From assembly GCA_904420445.1 (NCBI GenBank), contig CAJFVJ010000001.1, positions 569,266-633,265 of the forward strand: 64,000 nt of DNA, read 5' to 3'. Origin of the DNA: Candidatus Adamsella avium (GTDB taxonomy: Bacteria > Cyanobacteriota > Vampirovibrionia > Gastranaerophilales > CAJFVJ01). Position numbers and translations under genes: made by a program. The notes under the pieces are model-generated. The model was not told the DNA's origin and made no database searches. It was given only the letters and a program-made list of their open reading frames with translations. This document shows positions 52,339 to 61,552 of the stretch, in pieces. Within the stretch, counting starts at the first letter, position 1; each line of letters opens with the position of its first letter.

Positions 52339-52671
52339 ATGGACAAGCTGCGGGAAATTTATGAGTTAACTGATGAGCTTTTGGTATCAATCAAAAGAGC
52401 TGACTTTGATGATGTTATCAAACTTGTTGAAAAAAGAGCGGAGCTTGTAAAGGAATATATTAATTTGCAGAAAACATGCGAATCTGAAGAAGAAAAAGAA
52501 CTTCTTTCAAAAATAAAGCAAAAGAAACATGAAGCGGAAACTTTGTTGAAACAAGCTCAGCTTAATACAGGTAAAGAACTGAAAACAATTTCTTCAAATG
52601 CAAAAGCTGTTTCCGCATATAAAATCATGAAAAACATTCAGCCTGTTTTTTTCAGTGAAAAAGATATGTAA
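52339..52671 (+). CDS. FliT/FlgN-like flagellar chaperone
   Basis: The 110-residue product is all helical (YELTDELLVSIKRADFDDVI, EKRAELVKEYINLQ, KKHEAETLLKQAQL) and lies 20 bp behind fliS, which is the usual position of fliT, the FliD chaperone. The sequence itself is poorly conserved, so the call relies on context and helical pattern. Confidence 0.55.
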   Translation: MDKLREIYELTDELLVSIKRADFDDVIKLVEKRAELVKEYINLQKTCESEEEKELLSKIKQKKHEAETLLKQAQLNTGKELKTISSNAKAVSAYKIMKNIQPVFFSEKDM

Positions 52672-52674
52672 AAA

Positions 52675-53211
52675 TTATTCTACAGGTATTAACAATTTTT
52701 GTCCGATAGAAATTCTATGCGGATTTTTCAGATTATTTTTTTGCTGAATTTTTGAAGCTCCGCTAATTGTGCCGTAGAATTTCAGAGAAATACTATCAAG
52801 TGTATCTCCGCTTTGGACAGTGTATTCTTTCAGTGATGTTGTTTGTGTTGCAGGATTGACTTCGTCGGCCGGAGCAACATTCAATGCAACGGGTGCGTTC
52901 GAAGATTTTTTCCATGCAGTGTAATCTATATCATTTGTCGATGTAGAATAGAATATAGATGTCATCAAGAATGTGCAGATTGAACCGATAACAAATCCCA
53001 TAGCAAGCAGCGAAGCAGTAGAACGGGTTGCTCCTTTTGCTGTATTTGACTTGAGATCCTGCCAGAGCAAATCAAGGTCTTTGTCCTTGTTGTTTCTCAT
53101 ATAAACACCCGGTGATGATGTCAGCGGACGTTTTTTGTCTGAGATGAGTTCTTCTAATACGGCAATTCTTTCTTTGGATAAATTGGATCTGTGGAGAGTA
53201 CTGCTTTTCAT
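52675..53211 (-). CDS. LysM-domain membrane protein
   Basis: The 178-residue product has a basic cytoplasmic N-terminal part (about 1-65), one membrane helix (about 68-90, LLAMGFVIGSICTFLMTSI) and a C-terminal LysM domain (about 127-175): KEYTVQSGDTLDSISLKFYG and PHRISIGQKLLIPVE. LysM binds peptidoglycan or related glycans, so it should sit at the cell wall. Convergent with the fliT-like gene; 3 bp apart. Confidence 0.88.
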   Translation of the reverse strand: MKSSTLHRSNLSKERIAVLEELISDKKRPLTSSPGVYMRNNKDKDLDLLWQDLKSNTAKGATRSTASLLAMGFVIGSICTFLMTSIFYSTSTNDIDYTAWKKSSNAPVALNVAPADEVNPATQTTSLKEYTVQSGDTLDSISLKFYGTISGASKIQQKNNLKNPHRISIGQKLLIPVE

Positions 53212-53488
53212 TCTTAATTCCTCAATAATTTCATCCCAAGTTATTTAATTTTTTTAAATAGACTCTAATAATATGATAATAGAAAATCAAAAAAAATAAG
53301 CCATATTGTGAAGAATTGTAACTTAAAATTGAGCTTTTTAGGAAATTTTTTCTTTGTTTTTATTTAATAAAAATAACTCGGATTTGTGAAAAATAACTAT
53401 TTTGTTTTTTACGGTATGTATTAATTTTTAATTTCAAATTCGACATTTATTGTAGGATAGGTAGAAAGAAGACGAAAGGGAAATAAAC

Positions 53489-54064
53489 ATGTTAAATGCA
53501 GTATCCTCAACTCAAAATCAATGTAATAACGTAAACTTCGGGATGGCTCGTGTTGATAAAGTCGGAAAGAAAATCTTGAATGAAATGGGTCTTACTCCTG
53601 TTTCAACAAAAGGTCAATATGATGCTTTCTTCAAAAAAGGAAAAGATCTGGCAAGAGTTCTTACTGATGAACAGGATGCTGACAGATTCGTTCAAGTTGT
53701 TAGTGAATGCGGTCTGAATGATGTTATCCCTCCGTCATTGAGAGCAGATTTTACTCACAAACAGGTTGTCGGAAATCTTTCTAAAATCAGAAAAACCATC
53801 GAACCGACTCCGAAACCGAAAAATAAATTTGCTGCAATCCTGATGGGTATCAAAGAAAAAATCTCTCCATCTCCGGCAAAATTGCCTCAAGACGGAAGAG
53901 ATAAAGTAAGAGGCGCTCTTGTTGATTTATATGCTAACGATTCAGCATCAAACCCTTATCTTTCAAAAGGCGATACCAAAAAATTATTCGAAGCTGTAGA
54001 AGGATATGTCGATAAAGATACAAGAAATGCTTTCGGTTATATCCTCGGACTTCACAGCAAATAA
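53489..54064 (+). CDS. Hypothetical protein with N-terminal NVNFG element
   Basis: The 191-residue product is soluble and rather basic, with no known family. It begins MLNAVSSTQNQCNNVNFGMA, then helices and a Pro-rich hinge (EPTPKPKNKF). No signal peptide. It has the only FG element of its kind besides the acetyltransferase at 25269. Well expressed codon pattern and AGGGAAA before the ATG. Confidence 0.7.
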   Translation: MLNAVSSTQNQCNNVNFGMARVDKVGKKILNEMGLTPVSTKGQYDAFFKKGKDLARVLTDEQDADRFVQVVSECGLNDVIPPSLRADFTHKQVVGNLSKIRKTIEPTPKPKNKFAAILMGIKEKISPSPAKLPQDGRDKVRGALVDLYANDSASNPYLSKGDTKKLFEAVEGYVDKDTRNAFGYILGLHSK

Positions 54065-54145
54065 TTAAAAAACTTCTTGAATAATTATTATGAAATCTTG
54101 TATTATTAAACCAGTAATACAAGATTTTTTTATTTGAGGTTAACT

Positions 54146-54313
54146 ATGGCTAGAATTATAAGACCTACATGGGCTATCAGATGTGTACAATCGGGATGCA
54201 AAACTCTTTTTGAGGTTGCTCAGCTCGAAGATGGCAAACAACAGGAAGTTGTCTGTCCTAAATGCGGTGAACACTACCTCTATCCACCAAAAGCTGATGA
54301 TTCAGATAATTAA
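54146..54313 (+). CDS. Zinc-ribbon small protein of 55 residues
   Basis: An ATG at 54146 with GAGGT upstream opens 55 codons: MARIIRPTWAIRCVQSGCK, then VAQLEDGKQQEVVCPKCGEHY. The C-x4-C ... C-x2-C spacing is a zinc ribbon. It ends 3 bp before the radical SAM gene and is therefore co-translated with it, perhaps as a partner. No known family. Confidence 0.7.
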   Translation: MARIIRPTWAIRCVQSGCKTLFEVAQLEDGKQQEVVCPKCGEHYLYPPKADDSDN

Positions 54314-54316
54314 TTA

Positions 54317-55258
54317 ATGAGCGCTCCTGAAGAAAAAAGATATTATCAATACAGCCGGTATCTGAAAGAACTCTTTGGACAAAAAGTCTACAAGGTTACT
54401 CTTGATGCCGGCTTTAGCTGTCCGAACAGGGATGGGGCTATTTCATCAGGCGGGTGTATTTTTTGTGATGCGTCAGGTTCTTTTTCCTGTGCTCATGACA
54501 ACAAACTTTCAATAAAAGAGCAGCTGCATATCGGTATAGAAAACCAGAGAAAGCGTTTCGGGGCGCAAAAGTTTATATCTTATCTCCAGGCTTATACAAA
54601 TACCTACGGAAGTATAGAACATCTTGAAGATGTTTATTCTCAGGCTCTTTCGCATGAAGATGTCGTCGGAATTTCAATCGGAACACGCCCTGACTGTGTT
54701 GATGAAAGCAAAATTTCGCTTATTTCATCTTATGCAAAAGATTATGAAACCTGGATAGAATACGGGCTTCAGTCGTCAAATAACAACACACTCAAGTTCA
54801 TAAACAGAGGTCATACGGTTGAGGACTTTATCCGGGCAGTTGAGATGACAAAGAACAAAGGTATAAAAATCTGTGCGCATGTGATACTCGGTTTGCCTGA
54901 AGAAACAGAAAAAGATGCATTGAATACTGCCAGATTGCTTGCTTCTCTCGGCGTTGACGGCGTAAAAATCCATCTTTTATGCGTATTGAAAAATACAAAA
55001 CTCGAGCAGATGTACAACAACAAAGAAATAAGCCTTCTTTCAAAAGATGAATATGTCGGGGTTGTATGCGACTTTCTTGAGGAGCTGCCACCTTCGATGA
55101 CCATTCACCGTCTTGCAGGAAACGGACTCAAGAAAATTCTTGTTGCCCCGAGGTGGTTAAGTGATAAATTTGAAGTTCTTACAGCTATCGATAATGAACT
55201 TGAAAAAAGGGAATCTTATCAAGGGAAGAACTTTAGTTCTTGTATTCCTGGGGTATAA
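54317..55258 (+). CDS. TIGR01212-family (YhcC-like) radical SAM protein
   Basis: The 313-residue product carries the radical SAM cluster motif LDAGFSCPNRDGAISSGG with CIFC (Cys positions C-x11-C-x2-C), GISIGTRPDCV, WIEYGLQSSNNNTL, GIKICAHVILGLPEE and VDGVKIHLLCVLKNT, which match the TIGR01212/YhcC group of uncharacterised radical SAM enzymes. The [4Fe-4S] cluster needs an anaerobic environment for activity. Convergent overlap of 26 bp with the zinc-ribbon gene downstream. Confidence 0.9.
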   Translation: MSAPEEKRYYQYSRYLKELFGQKVYKVTLDAGFSCPNRDGAISSGGCIFCDASGSFSCAHDNKLSIKEQLHIGIENQRKRFGAQKFISYLQAYTNTYGSIEHLEDVYSQALSHEDVVGISIGTRPDCVDESKISLISSYAKDYETWIEYGLQSSNNNTLKFINRGHTVEDFIRAVEMTKNKGIKICAHVILGLPEETEKDALNTARLLASLGVDGVKIHLLCVLKNTKLEQMYNNKEISLLSKDEYVGVVCDFLEELPPSMTIHRLAGNGLKKILVAPRWLSDKFEVLTAIDNELEKRESYQGKNFSSCIPGV

Positions 55259-55568
55259 ATTTTGTCCAGTCATCTCCGAGAGAAGAAAAGAATGCATGGG
55301 CGTCTATCACATCATCATATGTGATAGGGTCTTCCTTACCGCTTATGCTTTTTGTATCTGAGGCTTCAAGAGTTTTTTTCATCATCTCTCTATCAAGCCC
55401 GAGCAAAGCTATCCCCACATTTTTTCCGCAGCGGCTGCAATAAATCCTCGCAACGATATAATCACCTTCATCTCTCAATACGGTTATGTCTTCTTCGTTG
55501 AAAAAGTGGTCGCAGTTTGAGCATTTCATCTTTGAAAAAAATAATTTAATAATATCTGAACCGTTCAT
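55233..55568 (-). CDS. Zinc-ribbon protein of 111 residues
   Basis: The 111-residue product has KCSNCDHFF and YCSRCGKNV (C-x2-C ... C-x2-C) in the first half, then an acidic C-terminal part with DVIDAHAFFSSLGDDWTKFIP. It resembles small zinc-ribbon proteins in Firmicutes of unknown function. The ATG at 55568 has GCAGG upstream; an internal ATG at 55529 is possible. Its end overlaps the radical SAM gene by 26 bp. Confidence 0.72.
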   Translation of the reverse strand: MNGSDIIKLFFSKMKCSNCDHFFNEEDITVLRDEGDYIVARIYCSRCGKNVGIALLGLDREMMKKTLEASDTKSISGKEDPITYDDVIDAHAFFSSLGDDWTKFIPQEYKN

Positions 55569-55839
55569 ATCTAACCTGCCTTTAAAAGAGATATATTAGT
55601 ATTATGCATCCATTTTTTAAAATTTCAAATTTTTAAAATAAAAATATTATATATATATGTGTAGTATGCAAAATTTTATAAATATTTATTGTGGAAAAAT
55701 CCTCTGAATTCTTTGTGTCTCTAAGCATTTTTCTATATGTAGATTTATGTAGAAATATGTTTAAAAAATGCCTCTATGTGGAATATAAATAGTATCAAAA
55801 TAGAAAGTATGTTTGAGGTATAAATTAAGGAGTCGCGTT

Positions 55840-55938
55840 ATGTTAGAGGTTACTGTAAATTCAATTATCGCTGGTTTTCTGGTTTATGTAATGTTTGTTT
55901 ATGTTCCTAGCATGATGGAACAGGCCGGTCATCATTAG
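55840..55938 (+). CDS. 32-residue single-pass membrane peptide
   Basis: An ATG at 55840 with a perfect AAGGAG 7 bp upstream opens 32 codons: MLEVTVNSIIAG, then a hydrophobic helix FLVYVMFVYVPSMMEQ and AGHH. It has a terminator 20 bp downstream, so it is a single-gene unit. The size and single helix recall small membrane subunits or small regulatory peptides, but no family fits. Confidence 0.7.
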   Translation: MLEVTVNSIIAGFLVYVMFVYVPSMMEQAGHH

Positions 55939-55958
55939 AGACGTAGGCGCAAATGGAC

Positions 55959-55985
55959 AAAAGGGACTCTTATGAGTCCCTTTTT
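55959..55985 (+). terminator. Intrinsic terminator after the membrane peptide
   Basis: AAAAGGGACTC (55959-55969), loop TTAT, GAGTCCCTTTT (55974-55984), followed by T and GCG. Confidence 0.88.
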
Positions 55986-56010
55986 GCGTTTTTGAGTTAT
56001 TAAATTGGAA

Positions 56011-56152
56011 TTTATATGGCAAATTCCGCCAAAAATTTCCAAAACAACGTCATACTGAGCGTTAGCGAAGTATCTGAACAAAAGAATCCTTCTTGGCTAA
56101 AACCCACATAATGACGGACTTTTAATAGTAATCTGCGGAATTTTCTATATAA
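56011..56152 (+). repeat. MITE-like intergenic element, copy 3
   Basis: A 142-bp copy with terminal repeats TTATATGGCAAATTCCGC (56012-56029) and GCGGAATTTTCTATATAA (56135-56152), which pair with two mismatches, and an inside matching copies 1 and 2 (CATACTGAGCGTTAGCGAAG). Both ends have CGC where the other copies have CAC/GTG. It lies between the membrane peptide and uvrA. Confidence 0.85.
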
Positions 56153-56213
56153 GTTTCATTAAATTGATGTTGAAATTTATTTATTGCATAATGTTCTTGA
56201 AAGAGGAATGTGT

Positions 56214-59060
56214 ATGCAAAATAGTTTCGATAACGATTTTATATTTGTCCGCGGTGCAAAACAGCACAATTTGAAAAACGTAAGTGTCAAAATACCCAAA
56301 AACCAGCTTGTTGTTTTTACGGGCGTGAGCGGCTCAGGGAAAAGTTCTCTTGCTTTTGATACAATCTTTGCCGAGGGGCAAAGACGTTATGTCGAAAGCC
56401 TTAACACTTATGCCAGACAGTTCTTGGGACAGTTTGACAAACCTGATGTTGAAAACATTGAAGGTCTGAGTCCAGCCATTTCTATTGACCAGAAATCAAC
56501 AAGCCATAACCCCCGTTCTACAGTCGGTACCGTTACCGAAATTTATGACCATCTGCGTCTTTTGTTTGCGAGAATAGGCATTCCTCACTGTCCTCAGTGC
56601 GGGAAAGAAATCAAACCCCAGACCGTTGATGAAATTGTTGATAACATTTTGAAATATGATGAAGGTACAAGGGCTCAGATTTTGGCGCCTGTTGTGAGAG
56701 GTAAAAAAGGCGAATACTCTTCCCTGTTTAATGAGCTTAAGCAGGAGGGGTTTATTCGTGTGAGAGTTGACGGTGAGGTTTATAACCTTGATGAAGATGA
56801 GATAAAACTCACCAAAACTCAAAAACATGATATTGAAATAATTGTTGACAGAATTGTCATAAAACCTGATGCAAAATCAAGAATAGCAGACAGTGTGCAG
56901 ATTGCTCTCAAACGCTCTGACGGGTTGATGATTCTTGATTTGCTGAACAATAAAGAGATAACTTTCTCCGAGAAACTTGCCTGTGCTGATTGCAACTTGA
57001 GTTTTGATGAACTTGAACCGAGAATGTTCAGCTTTAACAACCCTTATGGCGCTTGCGAGATGTGCTCGGGGCTTGGCGCTCATTTTGAAATAAACCCTCA
57101 TCTTATTATTCCTGATGAAGAAAAGTCTTTGAAACAGGGTGCTATTTATCCGTGGGCAAAAACGGGAAATTCTTATTATGAAAGTCTTTTGACTTCGGTT
57201 GCTCTGCATTACGGGATTGATATGAACACTCCTTTTAAAAACCTTAGCGAAGAGCATAAGAAAATTATCCTCTATGGAAACGGTGCAAAGAAAATAGATT
57301 TGACCTATCCGGATTTCAAAAACCGTTATATGAAAACATATAGAGCGCCGTTCAAAGGTGTAATCCCTATGATACGTGCCCGCTACGATTCATCGACATC
57401 AGACCTCATCAGAGGAGAAGTCGAAAAATACATGACAGCTATCCCATGCAGTGCCTGCGGGGGCGCAAGGCTGAAACCTTTTGTGCTGGCTGTTACCATT
57501 CAGGACAAGTCAATTTATGATGTATGTTCGATGTCCGTTGATAAGGCGTATGAGTTTATTTCATCTCTGTTTCTCTTGCTGAATGACTATCAAATGAAGA
57601 TAGTTAAGAAGCTTCTTGAGGAAATAAGGGAGCGTTTGAAGTTTTTGATTGATGTCGGATTAGGCTATCTCACGCTTGCAAGAAGTTCAAACACGCTCTC
57701 AGGCGGGGAAGCTCAGAGAATAAGACTCGCTACTCAAATCGGTTCAGGACTCAGCGGTGTATTATACGTTCTTGATGAACCAAGTATAGGGCTTCATCAG
57801 GTAAATAATGAAAAATTAATTAATACTTTGATAAAGCTGCGTAATCTCGGTAATACTTTGATTGTTGTTGAACATGATGAAGAAACAATGGAGAAAGCTG
57901 ACTATATCGTTGATATAGGACCGAAAGCAGGTGTCCATGGCGGGCATGTGGTCGCTGCAGGCACTCTTGATGAGATTAAACAGTCTGAAAATTCTCTTAC
58001 AGGCGCTTACCTCAGCGGGCGCAGAAAAATCGAAATCCCAAAGAAAAGACGGGAGGGCAGCGGGGAAGTTATTACAATCAAAAATGCTTTCCTGAACAAT
58101 CTCAAAAATCTTGATGTTGTCATCCCCCTCGGGAAAATTGTCTGCGTGACCGGTGTAAGCGGGTCAGGGAAGTCTTCTCTTGTCTTCGATGTTCTTGATA
58201 AATATGTAATCCACAAACTGCGCAAAAACACTCCAAAACCTTACGGCGTAGACAGTATTACCGGGCTTGAGAATATTGATAAAATTATCGATATCGACCA
58301 ATCCCCGATAGGAAGAACTCCTCGCAGCAACCCAGCGACTTATACGGGAGTGTTTGACCCTATAAGAGAGCTGTTTTCAAAGACAAATGAAGCAAAAATC
58401 AGGGGATACCAGCCCGGGAGATTCAGCTTTAACGTAAAAGGCGGACGATGTGAAGCCTGCTCCGGCGATGGAATTATAAAGATTGAAATGAATTTTCTTC
58501 CTGATGTCTATGTCCCATGCGAAGTATGCCACGGCAAGAGATATAACAGGGAAACCCTTGAGGTTAAATACAAAGGCAAGTCAATCTATGATGTCCTTGA
58601 TATGACGGTAGAAGAGGCCCTTGGCTTCTTTGAGAACATACCGAAGATAAAGACAAAACTTCAAACCCTTTATGATGTAGGACTTGATTATATAAAACTC
58701 GGTCAGAGTGCGACAACACTTTCAGGCGGAGAGGCGCAGCGTGTCAAACTGGCTTCTGAATTGAACAAACGGAACACGGGTAAAACGCTTTATCTTCTGG
58801 ATGAACCGTCTGTTGGTCTTCACTGGGAAGATTTGAACAAATTGATTGAAATTTTGCAAAAACTGGCAGATCTTGGAAATACGATTGTTGTTATCGAACA
58901 CAATCTCGATTTGATAAAAACAGCGGACTGGATAATAGATCTTGGACCTGACGGCGGCGAACATGGCGGTCAGATAATCGCAGAGGGAACCCCTGAGGAT
59001 GTTGCTCTTCACCCGGGGTCTTATACAGGAATGTATTTGAAGAAGATGTTGAAAAAATAG
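56214..59060 (+). CDS. uvrA: Excinuclease ABC subunit UvrA
   Basis: Damage-recognition ATPase of nucleotide excision repair. The 948-residue product has two ABC modules: Walker [15 protein letters not shown] and [14 protein letters not shown], signatures [18 protein letters not shown] and [18 protein letters not shown], and Walker [13 protein letters not shown] and [12 protein letters not shown]. Zinc fingers: [12 protein letters not shown] ... CEMCSGLG and CEACSGDG ... CEVCHGKRY. The start is the ATG at 56214 with AGAGGA upstream; an in-frame TTG at 56184 has no ribosome binding site. Confidence 0.98.
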   Translation: MQNSFDNDFIFVRGAKQHNLKNVSVKIPKNQLVVFTGVSGSGKSSLAFDTIFAEGQRRYVESLNTYARQFLGQFDKPDVENIEGLSPAISIDQKSTSHNPRSTVGTVTEIYDHLRLLFARIGIPHCPQCGKEIKPQTVDEIVDNILKYDEGTRAQILAPVVRGKKGEYSSLFNELKQEGFIRVRVDGEVYNLDEDEIKLTKTQKHDIEIIVDRIVIKPDAKSRIADSVQIALKRSDGLMILDLLNNKEITFSEKLACADCNLSFDELEPRMFSFNNPYGACEMCSGLGAHFEINPHLIIPDEEKSLKQGAIYPWAKTGNSYYESLLTSVALHYGIDMNTPFKNLSEEHKKIILYGNGAKKIDLTYPDFKNRYMKTYRAPFKGVIPMIRARYDSSTSDLIRGEVEKYMTAIPCSACGGARLKPFVLAVTIQDKSIYDVCSMSVDKAYEFISSLFLLLNDYQMKIVKKLLEEIRERLKFLIDVGLGYLTLARSSNTLSGGEAQRIRLATQIGSGLSGVLYVLDEPSIGLHQVNNEKLINTLIKLRNLGNTLIVVEHDEETMEKADYIVDIGPKAGVHGGHVVAAGTLDEIKQSENSLTGAYLSGRRKIEIPKKRREGSGEVITIKNAFLNNLKNLDVVIPLGKIVCVTGVSGSGKSSLVFDVLDKYVIHKLRKNTPKPYGVDSITGLENIDKIIDIDQSPIGRTPRSNPATYTGVFDPIRELFSKTNEAKIRGYQPGRFSFNVKGGRCEACSGDGIIKIEMNFLPDVYVPCEVCHGKRYNRETLEVKYKGKSIYDVLDMTVEEALGFFENIPKIKTKLQTLYDVGLDYIKLGQSATTLSGGEAQRVKLASELNKRNTGKTLYLLDEPSVGLHWEDLNKLIEILQKLADLGNTIVVIEHNLDLIKTADWIIDLGPDGGEHGGQIIAEGTPEDVALHPGSYTGMYLKKMLKK

Positions 59061-59063
59061 ACA

Positions 59064-59087
59064 AAAAAAAGAGGCTTATTCGCCTCA
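59064..59087 (-). terminator. Hairpin terminator with tail on the minus strand
   Basis: GAGGC (59072-59076), loop TTATTC, GCCTC (59083-59087). The T tail (TTTTTTTT, 59064-59071) is on the minus strand; the plus-strand side has only AGTTTT. It may end an unrecognised minus-strand RNA as well as uvrA. Confidence 0.55.
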
Positions 59088-59438
59088 GTTTTACACATAC
59101 TACACTTCCCTTAACCTAATCTATAACCCCCTTGAGAATAAGAAAAAATCTTTTAGGAAAGTCTCTGTATATATATAAAAACAATAATAACTTATTTATT
59201 TCGGGGAAATTTTGAGTGAAAGAGGATATTATTTTCAAAAAATATAGTATATCTATCATGTTTTTATATTAAGTATTTATAAAATATATATTGTATATAG
59301 AAAAATAAATGTAAAATTTTGTTAAGCATTGTTAAATATAAACCATATGGATTATATTTTTATTAATCCAACGGTAGATATAAAACATTGCATAAGGATA
59401 TAATATATTTATAGAGGATTGTTGGGAGTATATGCCTT
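59088..59438. other. AT-rich intergenic region
   Basis: A 351-bp region with no reading frame of note. It contains TTGCAT-rich stretches and possible -10 boxes upstream of the FlgM-like gene (GATATAAT near 59396), and a G-rich stretch on the minus strand at 59110-59140. No known element recognised. Confidence 0.5.
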
Positions 59439-59789
59439 ATGTTTGATAATATAAATAATGACGGGATATTGAATAATTCCTCCATACATACAAGGTCAAA
59501 GATTGTCCAGTTATCATCAAATGCTCTGAAGCAGGCATACAATAACCGTACAGACCTGTTGGATCAAACGGAGATTTCAGATGATGCGATTGCAAAATAT
59601 GAGCAAGAGCAGGAAATCAGAAAATACAAAGATATTGTTTTGAATATGCTGAAGCTTGATGAGACATCATCAAATTCAAAAGCTGATGAGATAAAAGACT
59701 TAATAGAAAATAATAACTTTGAAGTAGATGAAAAAACTTTGGCTGATGTGCTGGCTAAGGATGATGATTTTTTGAGTATGTTGTTTTAG
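59439..59789 (+). CDS. FlgM-like anti-sigma-28 candidate
   Basis: The 116-residue protein has no signal peptide. Its C-terminal half SKADEIKDLIENNNFEVDE with KTLADVLAKDDDFLSML resembles the FlgM sigma-28-binding region (helix, then G-x-Y-x-V-D-x-x-x-I-A-x-x-L), and its middle LDQTEISDDAIA resembles the disordered FlgM linker. The N-terminus differs from FlgM and is longer. Sigma-28 is active in this genome judging from the promoter at 42065. Without a search this remains tentative. Confidence 0.5.
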   Translation: MFDNINNDGILNNSSIHTRSKIVQLSSNALKQAYNNRTDLLDQTEISDDAIAKYEQEQEIRKYKDIVLNMLKLDETSSNSKADEIKDLIENNNFEVDEKTLADVLAKDDDFLSMLF

Positions 59790-59802
59790 AACATAGATAA
59801 AA

Positions 59803-61074
59803 ATGCCTAAACATATAAAAGAACTTATTTTGCTTGATGATGCTTCTAAAGCGGAGTTAGACAAATTTATATCCGAAAATGATACTGAGGAGGATATTTT
59901 CAATCTTGGAATCCGCTTTTTTCGCTATGGGAAATTTGATGTTTCTTTGGGCTTTTTTGATGAAGTTCTCGAGAGAAATCCCGATAATATGGAGGCGTTG
60001 TGCAATGTCGGGAATGTTTTGTTTGCAAAAGAGGAATATGAAGAGGCAAAAAAGATTTTCAAACAGGTGGTAGTCAAAGACCCGACTGTCATCAAAGCTA
60101 ATATAATGCTGGGGTCTATTTTTTATAAAGAGCAAAAATATGATGAGGCAATCAGTTATTGGCTTATTGCTCATTCGATGGATGTTGTCGACTGCTCCAT
60201 TATTGCCAATTTGTGCATGGCATATGAAAAAAAGGGCATGAATTTTATAACAAACTATTATTATCAGAAGTATCTTGATTATTCTGTTTATCAAAAGACA
60301 GAGGATTATGAGCTGATTTTATACAAAGTCAGAAAACTTAATCAGGTGGCTGATTATAACTTTGATATAGGTCTGAAATACCAGAAAGCGCAGAAGTTTC
60401 GTGCTGCTGCTGAGGCTTATTTGAAAGTGCTCGAAATTTATCCGAACCATCTGCATGCCAATTTGAATATGGGTGCAATATGTTATAAAGCAGGGGAATA
60501 TAAGGACGCTGCGAAATTCTGGTATATGGCTTTTATTATTGACCCGAAAAATGCCGAAAATGCAGGAAATGTAGCGCTTGCTTATGATAAAGCGGGAGAA
60601 TATTCTTATGCCTATTGCTTCTACAAAAGATATCTTGATATGAAACAGGGTGAAGACACTTTTGAAGTGCTGCGCATTTCTCAAAGGGCAGAAGAAATAA
60701 AAGACAAAACAGGAAGCGCAAACTCACACATAACCGCAGGGGATAAACATCTTGCAAACAGAAATTATTTTGATGCTCTATATGAATATGAGAATGCCAA
60801 AATGATTAGTCCTCAAAATACGGAGATAGACAAAAAAATCAACGCAATGAAAGTCAGTTTGTTCCCTGAAAGCTCTGTCAGCCTGAAATATTTTGAGCAG
60901 GCCGAAAAATATTATAAAAATAAAAAATTTGAGGATGCTGCCATATTGCTGAGAAAAGTTATTGTTCTTGAAAAAAATAATGACGAACTTCAACGGGAAG
61001 CACGAACTATGATAAATTTATGTTATAAGGTAATAAATTATAAAAGAGAACATAAATTGCACGGATGGAACTGA
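59803..61074 (+). CDS. TPR-repeat protein
   Basis: The 423-residue soluble protein has at least seven TPR units, for example YGKFDVSLGFFDEVLERNPD, EEYEEAKKIFKQVVVKDP, EQKYDEAISYWLIAHSMD, QKFRAAAEAYLKVLEIYPNH, GEYKDAAKFWYMAFIIDPK and FEDAAILLRKVIVLEKN. TPR proteins make protein-protein contacts. It follows the FlgM-like gene by 13 bp, so the two may be one operon, and ends overlapping the YkgJ-like gene by 10 bp. Partner unknown. Confidence 0.9.
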   Translation: MPKHIKELILLDDASKAELDKFISENDTEEDIFNLGIRFFRYGKFDVSLGFFDEVLERNPDNMEALCNVGNVLFAKEEYEEAKKIFKQVVVKDPTVIKANIMLGSIFYKEQKYDEAISYWLIAHSMDVVDCSIIANLCMAYEKKGMNFITNYYYQKYLDYSVYQKTEDYELILYKVRKLNQVADYNFDIGLKYQKAQKFRAAAEAYLKVLEIYPNHLHANLNMGAICYKAGEYKDAAKFWYMAFIIDPKNAENAGNVALAYDKAGEYSYAYCFYKRYLDMKQGEDTFEVLRISQRAEEIKDKTGSANSHITAGDKHLANRNYFDALYEYENAKMISPQNTEIDKKINAMKVSLFPESSVSLKYFEQAEKYYKNKKFEDAAILLRKVIVLEKNNDELQREARTMINLCYKVINYKREHKLHGWN

Positions 61075-61490
61075 TAAAAAAATATTTATATAAGCTGAAA
61101 CAGCAATTTTATTCAAAAATATTAAGACGAAAATACTTCAGAAAAGGGCATTGCAACTGCTGCGGGAGATGTTGCACAAAAATTTATATCAGACACTCAA
61201 AAGATGTCATAAAAACCGAAAAAGAATTTGAAAACCTGAAAAAAGGGCATTTTTTTTACTCTTATCTGAAAGTTATCGGAAAAGATGATATGGGGCTTAT
61301 ATTTGAGTGTTCAAAACTTGATAAAAATACAGGCATGTGTACTGCTCATTCAACAAGACCGGCTATTTGCAGGAAATATCCCCAGGAAGAAATTTTCTCT
61401 ATGGGCGCTTCTTTGGCAGAAAATTGCGGGTATAGTTTTGAGCCGATATTTTCCTTCGAAGAAGTCTTAAAAAAAGTTTGCCATAAATAA
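61065..61490 (+). CDS. YkgJ-family cysteine cluster protein
   Basis: The 141-residue product has the YkgJ/UPF0153 pattern: HCNCCGRCCTKIYI, FECSKLDKNTGMCTAHSTRP, AICRKYPQEE and a last CGYSF. The eight-cysteine set with C-x2-C-x2-CC is thought to bind zinc or an Fe-S cluster; function unknown. The start overlaps the TPR gene by 10 bp (translational coupling). Confidence 0.88.
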   Translation: MELIKKYLYKLKQQFYSKILRRKYFRKGHCNCCGRCCTKIYIRHSKDVIKTEKEFENLKKGHFFYSYLKVIGKDDMGLIFECSKLDKNTGMCTAHSTRPAICRKYPQEEIFSMGASLAENCGYSFEPIFSFEEVLKKVCHK

Positions 61491-61552
61491 TCTCTGGTAC
61501 TAAAATTTAGAAGTGATGTATTTAGGTTTTTGAAAATTTAAAAGGACTTAAA

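Noticed and set aside
56184-56213. TTG start for uvrA
   Set aside because: No ribosome site before it; the ATG at 56214 has AGAGGA at the right distance.
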